Shown piece after piece: positions 32,118 to 40,567 of a DNA stretch of 64,000 nucleotides. This DNA comes from Duganella sp. 1224 (GTDB lineage Bacteria; Pseudomonadota; Gammaproteobacteria; Burkholderiales; Burkholderiaceae_D). The first letter of the stretch is position 1, and each line of letters begins with the position of its first letter. The position numbers and the translations under genes were made by a program. The notes under the pieces were generated by a model. It was not told where the DNA came from. It saw nothing but the letters and a program-made list of their open reading frames with translations, and made no database searches. Location of the stretch: positions 62,001-126,000 of the forward strand of contig NZ_JACBYS010000004.1 of assembly GCF_013408245.1 (NCBI RefSeq), written 5' to 3'.

Positions 32118-32591
32118 ATGAAAAAATTCATCAAGCTGGTTGGCTGTGGCCTGCTGCTGGCCTCGGCGCTGGCGACGGCGCAAACACCCTACACCGAAGA
32201 CTCGACCTACCGCGGCCTGGGCGGCAAGGAAGGTATCAAGAAGATCGTCGATAGCTTCCTGACGCTGGTGCTGGCCGACCCGCGCATCAAGGATAACTTC
32301 ACCGATTTCGACATCCCGCAGCTAAACGTGCGCCTGCAGGAGCAGTTCTGCGAATTCTCCGGCGGCCCGTGCAAGTACACCGGCAAATACCATGACAAGG
32401 CGATGGAGGGCGTGGGCCCGGTGCGCGACATGAAGACCGTGCACCAGGACCTGAAGATCACCAACGCCATGTTCAACGCCCTGACCGAGGACCTGCAGAT
32501 GGCGATGGAACAGCACAACGTGCCGAGCCACGTGGCGCTCAAGCTGGTGGCCAAGCTGGCGCCGATGCAGCGCGATATTGTCACCCAATAA
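32118..32591 (+). CDS. Exported group 1 truncated haemoglobin
   Basis: 157 residues. A signal peptide (MKKFIKLVGCGLLLASALAT, cleavage near TAQ) precedes a 2-on-2 globin: YRGLGGKEGIKKIVDSFLTL, then QEQFCEFSGGPCKYTGKYHD (E/F helix region with the proximal side) and HNVPSHVALKLVAKLA. The signal peptide places it in the periplasm, unusual for globins. A role in NO or O2 chemistry is family inference. It is 18 bp before a DUF3034 gene. Confidence 0.9.
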   Translation: MKKFIKLVGCGLLLASALATAQTPYTEDSTYRGLGGKEGIKKIVDSFLTLVLADPRIKDNFTDFDIPQLNVRLQEQFCEFSGGPCKYTGKYHDKAMEGVGPVRDMKTVHQDLKITNAMFNALTEDLQMAMEQHNVPSHVALKLVAKLAPMQRDIVTQ

Positions 32592-32609
32592 TCCGCCGGG
32601 AGCATAACA

Positions 32610-33485
32610 ATGAAAAAATGGATACCAGCCTTGATGGCGGCATGCGTGTGCGCGGGCGCGGCGCAGGCGCAGGACATGGGCAAGCTGCTGGCCACCGGCG
32701 GCGTGTCGCAGGTGGAGGGCGCGGGCGGCGGCGGCATTACGCCGTGGGCGCTGATCACCAGCTACGGCACGCGCGACAGCTGGGGCGCCAACGCCCACTA
32801 CACCTACATCGATACGCAGGACTATAAGCTGGGCAGCTACGGCGTGGCGGTCGGCCTGGCGGACCGGCTGGAGGTGTCGTTCGCCAACCAGGAATTCAAG
32901 GGCAGCCTGGCGCCGCTGGATAAGCTGAACATCAAGCAGGATATCGTCGGCCTCAAGCTCAAAGTGCTGGGCGACGCGGTGTATGAGCAGGACAGCTGGG
33001 TGCCGCAGGTGGCGGTCGGCGTCATGTACAAGAAGAACAAGGGCGTGCGCGGGCTGGAGGCGCTGGGCGTCACCAACGTCAAGCAGCTGGGCGCCAAGGA
33101 CGATCACGGCTATGACTACTACGTCTCCGCCACCAAGATCTACCTGGAATACAGCCTGCTGCTGAACGCCACGCTGCGCGCCACGCGCGCCAACCAGATG
33201 GGCCTCCTCGGCTTCGGCGGCGACCGCAATGACGATACGCGGCTGATGCCAGAGTTCTCGGCCGCGTACCTCATCAACCGCAAGCTGGCGCTGGGCGCCG
33301 AGTACCGCCGCAAGCCGCACAATCTCGGCGTGGACAACGAGAAGGCGTATTACGACGCCTTCCTCGCCTGGTTCCCGACCAAGAACGTGTCGGTGACGGC
33401 GGCCTACGCCAACCTGGGCGACATCACTGTCTTCAATCCGAAGAAGCAGAAGGGCTTGTACCTGTCGGTGCAGGCGGGCTTCTAG
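32610..33485 (+). CDS. DUF3034 outer-membrane beta-barrel-type protein
   Basis: 291 residues with a signal peptide (MKKWIPALMAACVCAGAAQA). The mature part starts QDMGKLLATGGVSQVEGAGG and has amphipathic strands ending in Phe, as in barrel proteins; it fits DUF3034. The pairing with a group 1 truncated haemoglobin suggests joint function, which is undescribed to my knowledge. The stop codon overlaps the convergent cynS stop in a shared CTAG. Confidence 0.85.
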   Translation: MKKWIPALMAACVCAGAAQAQDMGKLLATGGVSQVEGAGGGGITPWALITSYGTRDSWGANAHYTYIDTQDYKLGSYGVAVGLADRLEVSFANQEFKGSLAPLDKLNIKQDIVGLKLKVLGDAVYEQDSWVPQVAVGVMYKKNKGVRGLEALGVTNVKQLGAKDDHGYDYYVSATKIYLEYSLLLNATLRATRANQMGLLGFGGDRNDDTRLMPEFSAAYLINRKLALGAEYRRKPHNLGVDNEKAYYDAFLAWFPTKNVSVTAAYANLGDITVFNPKKQKGLYLSVQAGF

Positions 33486-33925
33486 TAGGTTTTGTACGGC
33501 AGGAATTTGCCGCTCAGGACCACCTGCACCCGGTCGCCTTTCGGATCGGCTTCGCGCTGGATATCCATCGAGAAGTCGATCGCGCTCATGATGCCGTCGC
33601 CGAATTCCTCGTGGATCAATTCCTTGATGGTGGTGCCGTACACGCTGACGATTTCGTACCAGCGGTAGATCAGCGGGTCGGTCGGCACGGCGCTCGGCAG
33701 CGAGCCCTTGTACGGCACGATCTGCAACCAGGCAGCTTCCTCGTCGGTGAGGTCGAACAGTTCCTGCGCCTTGTCGGCCTGCACGCGGCTGAAGGTCATC
33801 TGGCCGAGCAGCGCGGCGGTGGTCCACTCCTTGCTCTGGCCGAACTCCTTGGCCAGGTCGGCCCAGCGCAGGCCCTTGGCCACTTTGGCCGAGATTATTT
33901 TTTGCGTGACTTGGTTGCGGTCCAT
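33482..33925 (-). CDS. cynS: Cyanate hydratase (cyanase)
   Basis: 147 residues. N-terminal helix-turn-helix-like dimerisation part and C-terminal catalytic part with R88, E91 and S114 (IYRWYEIVSVYG, GIMSAIDF), matching R96/E99/S122 of the E. coli enzyme. It turns cyanate and bicarbonate into ammonia and CO2 (via carbamate). It is 12 bp after the ABC transporter ATPase gene, so the transporter probably brings in cyanate. Confidence 0.96.
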   Translation of the reverse strand: MDRNQVTQKIISAKVAKGLRWADLAKEFGQSKEWTTAALLGQMTFSRVQADKAQELFDLTDEEAAWLQIVPYKGSLPSAVPTDPLIYRWYEIVSVYGTTIKELIHEEFGDGIMSAIDFSMDIQREADPKGDRVQVVLSGKFLPYKTY

Positions 33926-33937
33926 GGGGTTTCTCCT

Positions 33938-34717
33938 TTAGTTGGAACGGTGGACGAGGAAGTCCACCAGGTGATTGCGTAAGGGGTAGAACTGGGGATC
34001 GTGGTGCATGCCGGCGCGCGTGCGGTCCTTCGGCAGCGGGTTGGCGACGACTTCCGCGATGCGCGCGCGCGGACCGTTCGACATCAGCATGATCTTGTCC
34101 GACAGCAGAATCGCTTCGTCCACATCGTGCGTGATCATGAACACGGTTTGATGGGTGGCGGCGCAGATCTTCAGCAGTTCGTCCTGGATCACACCGCGCG
34201 TCAGCGCGTCCAGCGCGCCAAAGGGTTCGTCCAGCAACAGCATTTTCGGCTCGATGGAAAACGCGCGGGCGATGCCGACGCGCTGCTTCATGCCGCCCGA
34301 GAGTTCGGCCGGCTTCTTGTGCTCCGCGTGCGCCAGGCCGACCATGGCGATGAAGCGTTTCGCATGGTCGGTCATCTCGGCCTTGCTCCACTGCGGGTAA
34401 CGCGACTGCACGGCGAACAGCACGTTCTCCAGCACCGTCAGCCACGGCATCAGCGCGTGCCCCTGGAATACCACGCCGCGTTCCAGCCCGGGGCCGCTGA
34501 TGGCGCGGTTATTCATGAAGGCGTGGCCCTCGGAGGCCGACTCCAGCCCGGCCAGTACATTCAGGATGGTCGATTTGCCGCAGCCGGAATGGCCGATGAC
34601 GCAGACGAATTCGCCCTGCTCGATGTCGAAGGAGACGTTTTCAAACACCGGCGGCGCCGATGGCACGTAGCGCTTGGCCAGGCCCTGCACGCGCAGGAAG
34701 GGGATGTTATTCGACAT
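33938..34717 (-). CDS. ABC transporter ATPase, nitrate/cyanate type
   Basis: 259 residues. Walker A GHSGCGKST, signature LSGGMKQRVGIARA, Walker B MLLLDEPFGALD and switch His (FMITHDVDEA) are present. Closest in pattern to NrtD/CmpD/CynD. It overlaps the permease stop by 11 bp. With the binding protein and permease it forms a complete importer; cyanate is favoured because cynS follows. Confidence 0.92.
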   Translation of the reverse strand: MSNNIPFLRVQGLAKRYVPSAPPVFENVSFDIEQGEFVCVIGHSGCGKSTILNVLAGLESASEGHAFMNNRAISGPGLERGVVFQGHALMPWLTVLENVLFAVQSRYPQWSKAEMTDHAKRFIAMVGLAHAEHKKPAELSGGMKQRVGIARAFSIEPKMLLLDEPFGALDALTRGVIQDELLKICAATHQTVFMITHDVDEAILLSDKIMLMSNGPRARIAEVVANPLPKDRTRAGMHHDPQFYPLRNHLVDFLVHRSN

Positions 34718-35561
34718 AGGTCACCAGTTTTTGCAGTCGGCCCAGCGCCAGGTCCAGCAGCATGCCCACCACGCCGATCAGCACGATGGCGAACAGCACG
34801 CTGGTCAGCGACAGGTTGTTCCATTCATTCCAGACGAAGTAGCCAATGCCGGTGCCGCCCACCAGCATTTCAGCGGCCACGATGACCAGCCAGGCGATGC
34901 CCATCGAGATGCGCATGCCGGTGAGGATGGTCGGCGCGGCGGCCGGCAGGATCACGCGGCGCGCGGTACGCAGCGGGCCGACTTCCAGCGTGCGCGCGAC
35001 GTTGAGCCAGTCGCGCCGCACCGAGGCCACGCCAAAGGCGGTGTTCATCAGCATTGGCCACAGCGCGCAGATGAAGATGACGAACATGCCGGATAGCGAC
35101 GAGTCCTTGATGGTGTACAGCGCCAGCGGCATCCACGCCAGCGGCGAAATCGGCTTGATGATCTGCACGTAGGGATTGAGCGCGCGCTGCATCAGCGGCG
35201 ACATGCCGAGCACAAAGCCGACCGGTATCGCCACCAGCGCCGCGCACAGGAAGCCGATGCCGACCCGCGCCAGCGAGTAGCCGAGCTGGATGCCGATGCC
35301 CTTGTCGTTTGGGCCGTTGTCATAGAACGGATGGGCGAGGTGGCCGGCGGCGGCGCGGGCGAATTCCAGCGGCGTGGGGAAGCCGCCGCCGCTCTTCGGC
35401 GCCTCGACGCTTTTGCCCATCAGCGCGGCGTACTCCGCATCGGCGGCTGAGATGGTGGCGGCGGGCGCCGCCGGCAGCGTGGCCAGATGCCAGGCGCCGA
35501 CGATCAGCAGCAACAGCAGCAGCGACACCAGCGCCGCGCGCAGGGTGAGGGAGGTGCGCAT
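34707..35561 (-). CDS. ABC transporter permease, nitrate/cyanate type
   Basis: 284 residues with an N-terminal helix (LVSLLLLLLIVGAWHLATLP), a long periplasmic loop and then about five more helices; the EAA-like motif is in ARTLEVGPLRTARRVILPAA. NrtB/CmpB family. The ATG overlaps the binding-protein stop (TGATG). The long frame upstream belongs to another gene's shadow. Confidence 0.93.
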   Translation of the reverse strand: MRTSLTLRAALVSLLLLLLIVGAWHLATLPAAPAATISAADAEYAALMGKSVEAPKSGGGFPTPLEFARAAAGHLAHPFYDNGPNDKGIGIQLGYSLARVGIGFLCAALVAIPVGFVLGMSPLMQRALNPYVQIIKPISPLAWMPLALYTIKDSSLSGMFVIFICALWPMLMNTAFGVASVRRDWLNVARTLEVGPLRTARRVILPAAAPTILTGMRISMGIAWLVIVAAEMLVGGTGIGYFVWNEWNNLSLTSVLFAIVLIGVVGMLLDLALGRLQKLVTYVE

Positions 35562-36937
35562 CAACGGCTGCTCCGCTTGATGGCGAAGCTGTCGGCGTAG
35601 GCCGCCGGCTTGGCCGGATCGAACACCTTGCCCATCACCGTGATCGGCTTGTTGACGCCCTGCGGCACCGGCTGGCCGAGTTCCTTCATGTGCTTCTTGG
35701 CGTCGGTCAGCAGCAGCACTTTCTCGGTGATGCCCTTGTAGTCGACGTCGTCCTTGATGTAGCCCCAGCGCTTCATCTGCGTCAGTATCCACACCCCCAT
35801 CGACTGCCATGGCACCGGGTCGAAGCCGGCGCGGTCCGGCACGTTGCGCACGTTGCCCAGGCCATCGGCGAATTTGCCGGTGAGGACCTGCGTGACCACC
35901 GTCTCCGGCTGGTTCAGGTAGGCCGCCGGCGAAATCACCTTGGCCACCAGCGCGCGGTGCTGCGGGTCGTTGGCCATGGCGGCGGCGGTCAGCACCGCGC
36001 GGAACAGCGCGGCGAAGGTGTTGGGATTCTGGCGCACGAAGTCGTCCGGCGCACCGAAGGCGCAGCACGGGTGGCCGTCCCAGATCTCTTTCGACAGGAT
36101 GTGGATGAAGCCCACTTCGTCATACACGGCGCGCTGGTTGAACGGGTCTGGGCCGAGGAAGCCATCGATGTTCCCGGCGCGCAGATTGGCCACCATCTCC
36201 GGCGGCGGCGTCACGCGCAGCTGCACGTCGCGGTCGGGGTCGAGGCCATGCTCCGCCAGGTAGTAGCGCAGCAGGTAGTTGTGCATCGAGTACTCGAACG
36301 GAATCGCCAGTTTGAAGCCCTTCCACTGCTTCGGATCGCGCTTGTCCTTGTGCTTCACGTGCAGCGTGATGGCCTGGCCGTTGATGTTCTGGATGGTGGC
36401 GATGCGCATCGGCTGCGGCGTGGCGCCGCCCAGGCCAAGCGACATCGCCAGCGGCATCGGCGACAGGAAGTGCGAGGCGTCATGTTCCTTGTTGATGATC
36501 TTGTCGCGGATGAGAGCCCAGCCGGCGGTCTTGTTGAGCGTGACGTTGAGGCCCTGCTTGCGGTAGAAGCCCAGCGGATCGGCCATGATCAGTGGCGCCG
36601 CGCAGGTGATGGCGATGAAGCCGATCTTCAGGTCCTTTTTCTCCAGCGCGCCATTGGCGCCACTGGTTTCCTGCGCCATGGCCTGCAGGGCGCCCAGCGG
36701 CAGCACGCTGGCGATGGCGGCGCGGGCGGTGTTGGCGCCGACCGCGCGCAGGAAGTCGCGGCGCTGCCGCGCGCTGGGGAACATGGCGCGCAGCAGCGAT
36801 TCCTCGACCACCTCGTTGCTCAGTTGTTCGACGGAGGCGGCTGGTTCATCGGCCGCGTGTTCGGCGGCGCTGGCGTGACGCCCGCAGCCGCAGGCCAGGG
36901 CCGGGCGGTCGGCGTCATAGGAACGAAAGATCGACAT
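35561..36937 (-). CDS. NrtA/CmpA-type substrate-binding protein with Tat-like signal
   Basis: 458 residues. The NrtA/CmpA/SsuA fold spans about 95-455 (KIGFIAITCAAPLIMADPLG, FYRKQGLNVTL, IPFEYSMHNYLLRYYLAEHG, GFLGPDPFNQRAVYDEVGF). A twin-arginine-like RQRRDFLRAVG (residues 57-67) with a hydrophobic stretch sits after a 56-residue N-terminal extension with CGC at 16-18, longer than usual. It binds nitrate, bicarbonate or, here most likely, cyanate. Confidence 0.9.
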   Translation of the reverse strand: MSIFRSYDADRPALACGCGRHASAAEHAADEPAASVEQLSNEVVEESLLRAMFPSARQRRDFLRAVGANTARAAIASVLPLGALQAMAQETSGANGALEKKDLKIGFIAITCAAPLIMADPLGFYRKQGLNVTLNKTAGWALIRDKIINKEHDASHFLSPMPLAMSLGLGGATPQPMRIATIQNINGQAITLHVKHKDKRDPKQWKGFKLAIPFEYSMHNYLLRYYLAEHGLDPDRDVQLRVTPPPEMVANLRAGNIDGFLGPDPFNQRAVYDEVGFIHILSKEIWDGHPCCAFGAPDDFVRQNPNTFAALFRAVLTAAAMANDPQHRALVAKVISPAAYLNQPETVVTQVLTGKFADGLGNVRNVPDRAGFDPVPWQSMGVWILTQMKRWGYIKDDVDYKGITEKVLLLTDAKKHMKELGQPVPQGVNKPITVMGKVFDPAKPAAYADSFAIKRSSR

Positions 36938-36940
36938 GGA

Positions 36941-36953
36941 CTACTCCCTGTAG
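36941..36953. promoter_or_regulatory. Inverted repeat CTAC-N5-GTAG before the ABC/cyn operon
   Basis: CTACTCCCTGTAG, 4 bp before the binding-protein start. A related repeat with the same CTAC/GTAG arms is at 37002-37019. Both lie in the gap between the NarL-type regulator gene and its neighbour, so they are candidate sites for that regulator. Not a recognised consensus. Confidence 0.35.
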
Positions 36954-37001
36954 TGGTTATGTCGATCTCTGCTCGCAAGCGCCGGGCCACCGGCCGGCGG
37001 T

Positions 37002-37019
37002 TGTAGTGCTTCCCCTACA
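37002..37019. promoter_or_regulatory. Inverted repeat TGTAG-N8-CTACA before the ABC/cyn operon
   Basis: TGTAG (37002-37006), 8 bp, CTACA (37015-37019), immediately after the response-regulator stop codon and 65 bp upstream of the transporter operon start. Candidate operator, see 36941. Confidence 0.35.
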
Positions 37020-37619
37020 TTACACTTTGATCAGCTGGTGCTGCACGGCGTACAGGGCGATGCCGACGTCGTTGCTGGTGCCGGTCTTTTCCAGGATGCG
37101 TGCACGATAAGTGCTCACGGTGTTGGAGCTGACGCCCAATTCCAGTGCAATCTGGCCGACGCTGCGGCCGGCGGCGATGGCCTCGAACACCTGGTATTCG
37201 CGCTGCGACAGCGTCTCGTGCGGCAGCTTGGGGCTGTCGCCCGGCGCCAGCGAGCCGCCGTCGGCGACGCGGCGGATGGCGTCCAGCAGCTCGTCGGCGT
37301 CGGCGCTTTTATTCAGGTAGCCGGCGGCGCCCAGCTTGTAGCAGCGCAGCGCGTACTGCTTTTCCGGATAGGTGGACAGCATCAGCACCGGCAGGCGCGG
37401 CGCGCGGCGCTTCAGTTCCGCCAGCACCTCCAGGCCGTCCTGCACCGGCAGCGCGATATCCAGCAGCACCATGTCGATGGCCAGGATGCCGGCCTGGCGC
37501 AAGGCCTCCGGGCCGTCGGCGCATTCGCCGGCCACTTCGATATCGCCGCTGTCGGCGATGATCTGCTTCAGGCCCGCGCGCACCACGCGGTGGTCGTCGC
37601 ACAGCAGCACGCGGATCAT
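37020..37619 (-). CDS. NarL/FixJ-type response regulator
   Basis: 199 residues. Receiver domain with the acidic pair (LLCDDHRVVRAGL), phosphoacceptor Asp in DMVLLDIALPVQDGLEV and Lys in GYLNKSADADEL; LuxR-type helix-turn-helix ETLSQREYQVFEAIAAGRSV, SSNTVSTYRARILEK. The ATG overlaps the kinase stop (ATGA). It probably controls the adjacent transporter-cynS operon, since inverted repeats lie between them. Confidence 0.93.
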   Translation of the reverse strand: MIRVLLCDDHRVVRAGLKQIIADSGDIEVAGECADGPEALRQAGILAIDMVLLDIALPVQDGLEVLAELKRRAPRLPVLMLSTYPEKQYALRCYKLGAAGYLNKSADADELLDAIRRVADGGSLAPGDSPKLPHETLSQREYQVFEAIAAGRSVGQIALELGVSSNTVSTYRARILEKTGTSNDVGIALYAVQHQLIKV

Positions 37620-38743
37620 GCCGCGCTCCGCAGCGGCATCGTCAACCGCACCAGCGTGCCGGCGCCGTCGTCGCCGCGCGTGATGTCCAGCGCGCCGCCG
37701 AAGTGCAGCGCGCGCTCGCGCATGCCCATCACGCCGTAGGCGCCGTGATCGTTCAGCTGGGCGGCGGGCGCGCCCACGCCGTTGTCCGCCACTTCCATCC
37801 GCAGCTCGTGCGGCAGCAAGTGGATGCGGATGCGCGCCGCGCTGGCGCCGGAATGGCGCGCCACGTTGCTCAGCATCTCCTGGAAGATGCGGAACACGGC
37901 GGTGGCCTGCTGCGCCTCCGGCGCCGGCGCGTCGGGCGCGGCGACGATGTCGGCGTCGCAGACGATTTCGGTGGCGTCGGCAAATTCCTGCAACTGCCAT
38001 TCCAGCGCCGCCACCAGGCCCTGGTGGTCGAGGATGGAGGGACGCAGGTCGGTGATGATGCGGCCGACGTCCTCCACCGCGCGTTCGATCAGGCGGTTCA
38101 TGGTCTGGCACTTGTCGGCCACCGGCTCGCGGTCGCTGACGCGGCGGGCGATCCAGTTGACGTCGAACTTCAGCGCCACCAGCAGGCTGCCCAGTTCATC
38201 GTGGATTTCGCGCGCGATGCGCTTGCGTTCCTGCTCGCGCACCGCCTCGGTGTGGGCCGACAGCTGGCGCAGTTGCAGCAGCGCCTGCGACAGTTCGGCG
38301 GTGCGCTCGGCCACGCGCTGTTCCAGCTCCAGGCGGGCGCGTTGCAGCGCGTCCTCGGTCTGTTTGCGCTGGGTGATGTCGGTGAAGGTGATGACGGCGC
38401 CGCGCACCGCGCCCTGGTCGATCACCGGGTGCGACGAGTATTCGGCGTTGAAGCGGCTGCCATCGGCGCGCCAGAACACTTCCTGGTCGTTGCGGCACGG
38501 GCGGCCGGTGCGGAAGGCCAGGAAGATCGGACATTGCGTCTCTTCGTAGTGGCTGCCGTCGGGATGGGAGTGGTGGATCAGGTCATGCATGTTCCGGCCC
38601 AGCACCTGGTCGGTGCTGTAGCCGAGGATGTCGGCGCCGGCGCGGTTGATGAAGGTGCAGCGGCCGTCCAGATCGACGCCGAACATGCCGTCGCCGGTGG
38701 ATTCAAGCAGCAGCGTCAGCTTGTCGTGCCATGCCGCCTGCAT
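37616..38743 (-). CDS. PAS-containing sensor histidine kinase (NarX/UhpB-type core)
   Basis: 375 residues, no membrane segment. PAS domain at about 8-130 (STGDGMFGVDLDGRCTFINR, ILGYSTDQVLGRNMHDL), coiled coil (131-175), HisKA_3 dimerisation box with the phospho-His in RIAREIHDELGSLLVALK, and an ATPase domain with EMLSNVARHSGA (N box) and VADNGVG. It is cytoplasmic, so it senses an internal cue. Partner of the downstream regulator; starts 6 bp after the TlpA-type gene. Confidence 0.92.
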   Translation of the reverse strand: MQAAWHDKLTLLLESTGDGMFGVDLDGRCTFINRAGADILGYSTDQVLGRNMHDLIHHSHPDGSHYEETQCPIFLAFRTGRPCRNDQEVFWRADGSRFNAEYSSHPVIDQGAVRGAVITFTDITQRKQTEDALQRARLELEQRVAERTAELSQALLQLRQLSAHTEAVREQERKRIAREIHDELGSLLVALKFDVNWIARRVSDREPVADKCQTMNRLIERAVEDVGRIITDLRPSILDHQGLVAALEWQLQEFADATEIVCDADIVAAPDAPAPEAQQATAVFRIFQEMLSNVARHSGASAARIRIHLLPHELRMEVADNGVGAPAAQLNDHGAYGVMGMRERALHFGGALDITRGDDGAGTLVRLTMPLRSAA

Positions 38744-38749
38744 GGCCGC

Positions 38750-39262
38750 TCAGCTCTTCAGCGATTCCGCCAGCAGCTTGTGCAGCGCCGCGAAGTCCGG
38801 CTCGCCCAGGTAGCGCTTGAGGATCTTGCCGTCCTTGCCGATGACGAAGGTGGTCGGCGTCATCGCCACGTTGCCATAGGCCTTGGCGGCCGAGCCGTCG
38901 ACGTCCAGCGCCACCTTGAACGGCAGCTGGCGCGTTTCGGCGTAGTTGGCCACGTAGTTGGCCGGGTCGTAGCTCATGGCCACGGCCACGAATTCCAGGC
39001 CCTGGCCCTTGAACTTGTTGTAGGTGTCGACCATCTTCGGCATCTCGCCCACGCAGGTGGTGCACGAGGTGGCCCAGAAGTTGACCATGACGACCTTGCC
39101 CTTCAGGCTTTCCGGCGTGATCTTCTCGCCCTTGAGACTGATGAAGGCGACTTGCGGCGCCACCTCGCGCTGGCCCAGCGCGGTGTAGGCGGCCAGGCCG
39201 ATGGCGGCAATCGCCACGGCGGCGATCACCGGCTTGATCCAGGCGCGCGATGAAGTACTCAT
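38750..39262 (-). CDS. TlpA-type membrane-anchored thioredoxin
   Basis: 170 residues: an N-terminal anchor (KPVIAAVAIAAIGLAAYTAL) and a periplasmic thioredoxin fold with FWATSCTTCVGEMPKM (active site CTTC) and the cis-Pro loop VAMTPTTFVIG. It is a periplasmic disulfide reductase, as in TlpA/ResA. The start overlaps the dolP stop (ATGA). Confidence 0.92.
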   Translation of the reverse strand: MSTSSRAWIKPVIAAVAIAAIGLAAYTALGQREVAPQVAFISLKGEKITPESLKGKVVMVNFWATSCTTCVGEMPKMVDTYNKFKGQGLEFVAVAMSYDPANYVANYAETRQLPFKVALDVDGSAAKAYGNVAMTPTTFVIGKDGKILKRYLGEPDFAALHKLLAESLKS

Positions 39263-39921
39263 GGTGTGCTCTGCGTGTTGGTGTTGGCGGGTTTGGGCTG
39301 GTACTGCTTCCACTCTTCCTCGGTGATGTATTCGAACACCTTGACCACCTTCATCACGCCGCTGACGCCGCGCGCGATGTCGGCCGCCTGCTGCCCTTCG
39401 CGCTGGGTCACGCGGCCCTGCAGGTAGACCACGCCGCGCTCGGTGACGACCTGGAAGGAGTTGGCGGAAATGTCCTTGGCGTCGACCAGGCTGGCCTTGA
39501 CCTTGGTGGTGATCAGCGTGTCGCTGGAGCGCGAGGTGTAGCTCGACGGGCCGGCGATTTCCAGTTCGTTGATGACGTCGATCACGCCCTCGATGCCGCG
39601 TACTTCGCGCTCGACGGCGGCCTTCATGGCCTCGTCGCGCACCTCGCCGGTCAGCAGGGCGCGGCGGTTGAAGCTGTTGATGTTGACGTGGCCGGCGTCG
39701 CCGGTGACGTTGTTGATCTTGATGGCGCCCTTGACCTCGATCGCGCGGTCTTCCGTCTGGGCGCCGAAGGTGCGGCGGTCGGAGGCCGCCAGCGTTCCGG
39801 AAATCGCTCCGCCCGCGACCAGCGCGACGCAGCCCGACAGCGAGGCCAGCATGGCGCCGCACAGCACGCTCATCGCCAGCGGACGTTGTACCTGTTTCCA
39901 GATAGCGCTGGATTTACTCAT
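39259..39921 (-). CDS. dolP: Outer-membrane BON-domain lipoprotein DolP (YraP)
   Basis: 220 residues. Lipobox LSGC with Cys31 (MLASLSGCVALVAGG), then two BON domains (about 55-120 and 130-195: VNINSFNRRALLTGEVRDEA, FQVVTERGVVYLQGRVTQRE). DolP supports outer-membrane integrity and division-site remodelling. It overlaps the diaA end by 8 bp in the conserved lpoA-yraN-diaA-dolP order. Confidence 0.93.
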   Translation of the reverse strand: MSKSSAIWKQVQRPLAMSVLCGAMLASLSGCVALVAGGAISGTLAASDRRTFGAQTEDRAIEVKGAIKINNVTGDAGHVNINSFNRRALLTGEVRDEAMKAAVEREVRGIEGVIDVINELEIAGPSSYTSRSSDTLITTKVKASLVDAKDISANSFQVVTERGVVYLQGRVTQREGQQAADIARGVSGVMKVVKVFEYITEEEWKQYQPKPANTNTQSTP

Positions 39922-40510
39922 TCACATCTCCTCCGAACAGCGCGACGTCGATGCCGTCGCAAATAGCATGGATGGACACCAGGTGGACTTCCTGGATACG
40001 GGCGGTACGGTCGTGCGGCACGCAGATATGGACGTCGGCGTCGGTCAGCATCTTGCCGATGGCGCCGCCGCCCTTGCCGGTCAGCGCCACCACGCGCATC
40101 TCGCGCTCCAGCGCCGCCTCGATCGCGGCCATGACGTTGGCCGAGTTGCCCGAGGTGGAGAACGCCATCAGGATGTCGCCGGCCTGGCCGTAGGCCTGCA
40201 CCTGCTTCGAGAAAATCTCGCGGTAGCTGTAATCGTTGGCCACCGCCGTCAGGATCGAGGTGTCGGTGGTCAGCGCGATGGCCGGCAGCGGGAAGCGCTC
40301 GCGTTCGAAGCGCCCCACCAGCTCGGCCGCGAAGTGCTGCGAGTCGGCCGCCGAACCGCCATTGCCGCAGACCAGAATCTTGTTGCCATTGGACAGGGCC
40401 GTGAACATCATCTCGATCGCTTGCGCAATGTGCGGCGCGAGGACGGTCGCGGACTGGATTTTAGTTTCGGCACTTTCGTGGAAGTGCGCCAGGATGCGTT
40501 GATTAGTCAT
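39914..40510 (-). CDS. diaA: SIS-domain protein DiaA (GmhA family)
   Basis: 198 residues, SIS fold: ILVCGNGGSAADSQHFAAEL, ILMAFSTSGNSANVMAAIEA, VALTGKGGGAIGKML, HLVSIHAICDGID. The family includes sedoheptulose-7-phosphate isomerase GmhA and the DnaA-binding replication factor DiaA. Synteny with yraN and dolP favours DiaA. A TATAAT lies just before the start (40525-40520). Confidence 0.9.
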   Translation of the reverse strand: MTNQRILAHFHESAETKIQSATVLAPHIAQAIEMMFTALSNGNKILVCGNGGSAADSQHFAAELVGRFERERFPLPAIALTTDTSILTAVANDYSYREIFSKQVQAYGQAGDILMAFSTSGNSANVMAAIEAALEREMRVVALTGKGGGAIGKMLTDADVHICVPHDRTARIQEVHLVSIHAICDGIDVALFGGDVNE

Positions 40511-40519
40511 AGTGTGCTG

Positions 40520-40525
40520 ATTATA
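40520..40525 (-). promoter_or_regulatory. diaA -10 element
   Basis: TATAAT on the minus strand. Normal spacing gives a start at about 40513, leaving only 3 bases before the diaA ATG. The nearest -35-like TTGTCC is 20 bp upstream, a long spacer. Confidence 0.45.
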
Positions 40526-40567
40526 GTGCAGTCGTCCTGCGGACCGGACAAGCGCTGTTAAAAATGC

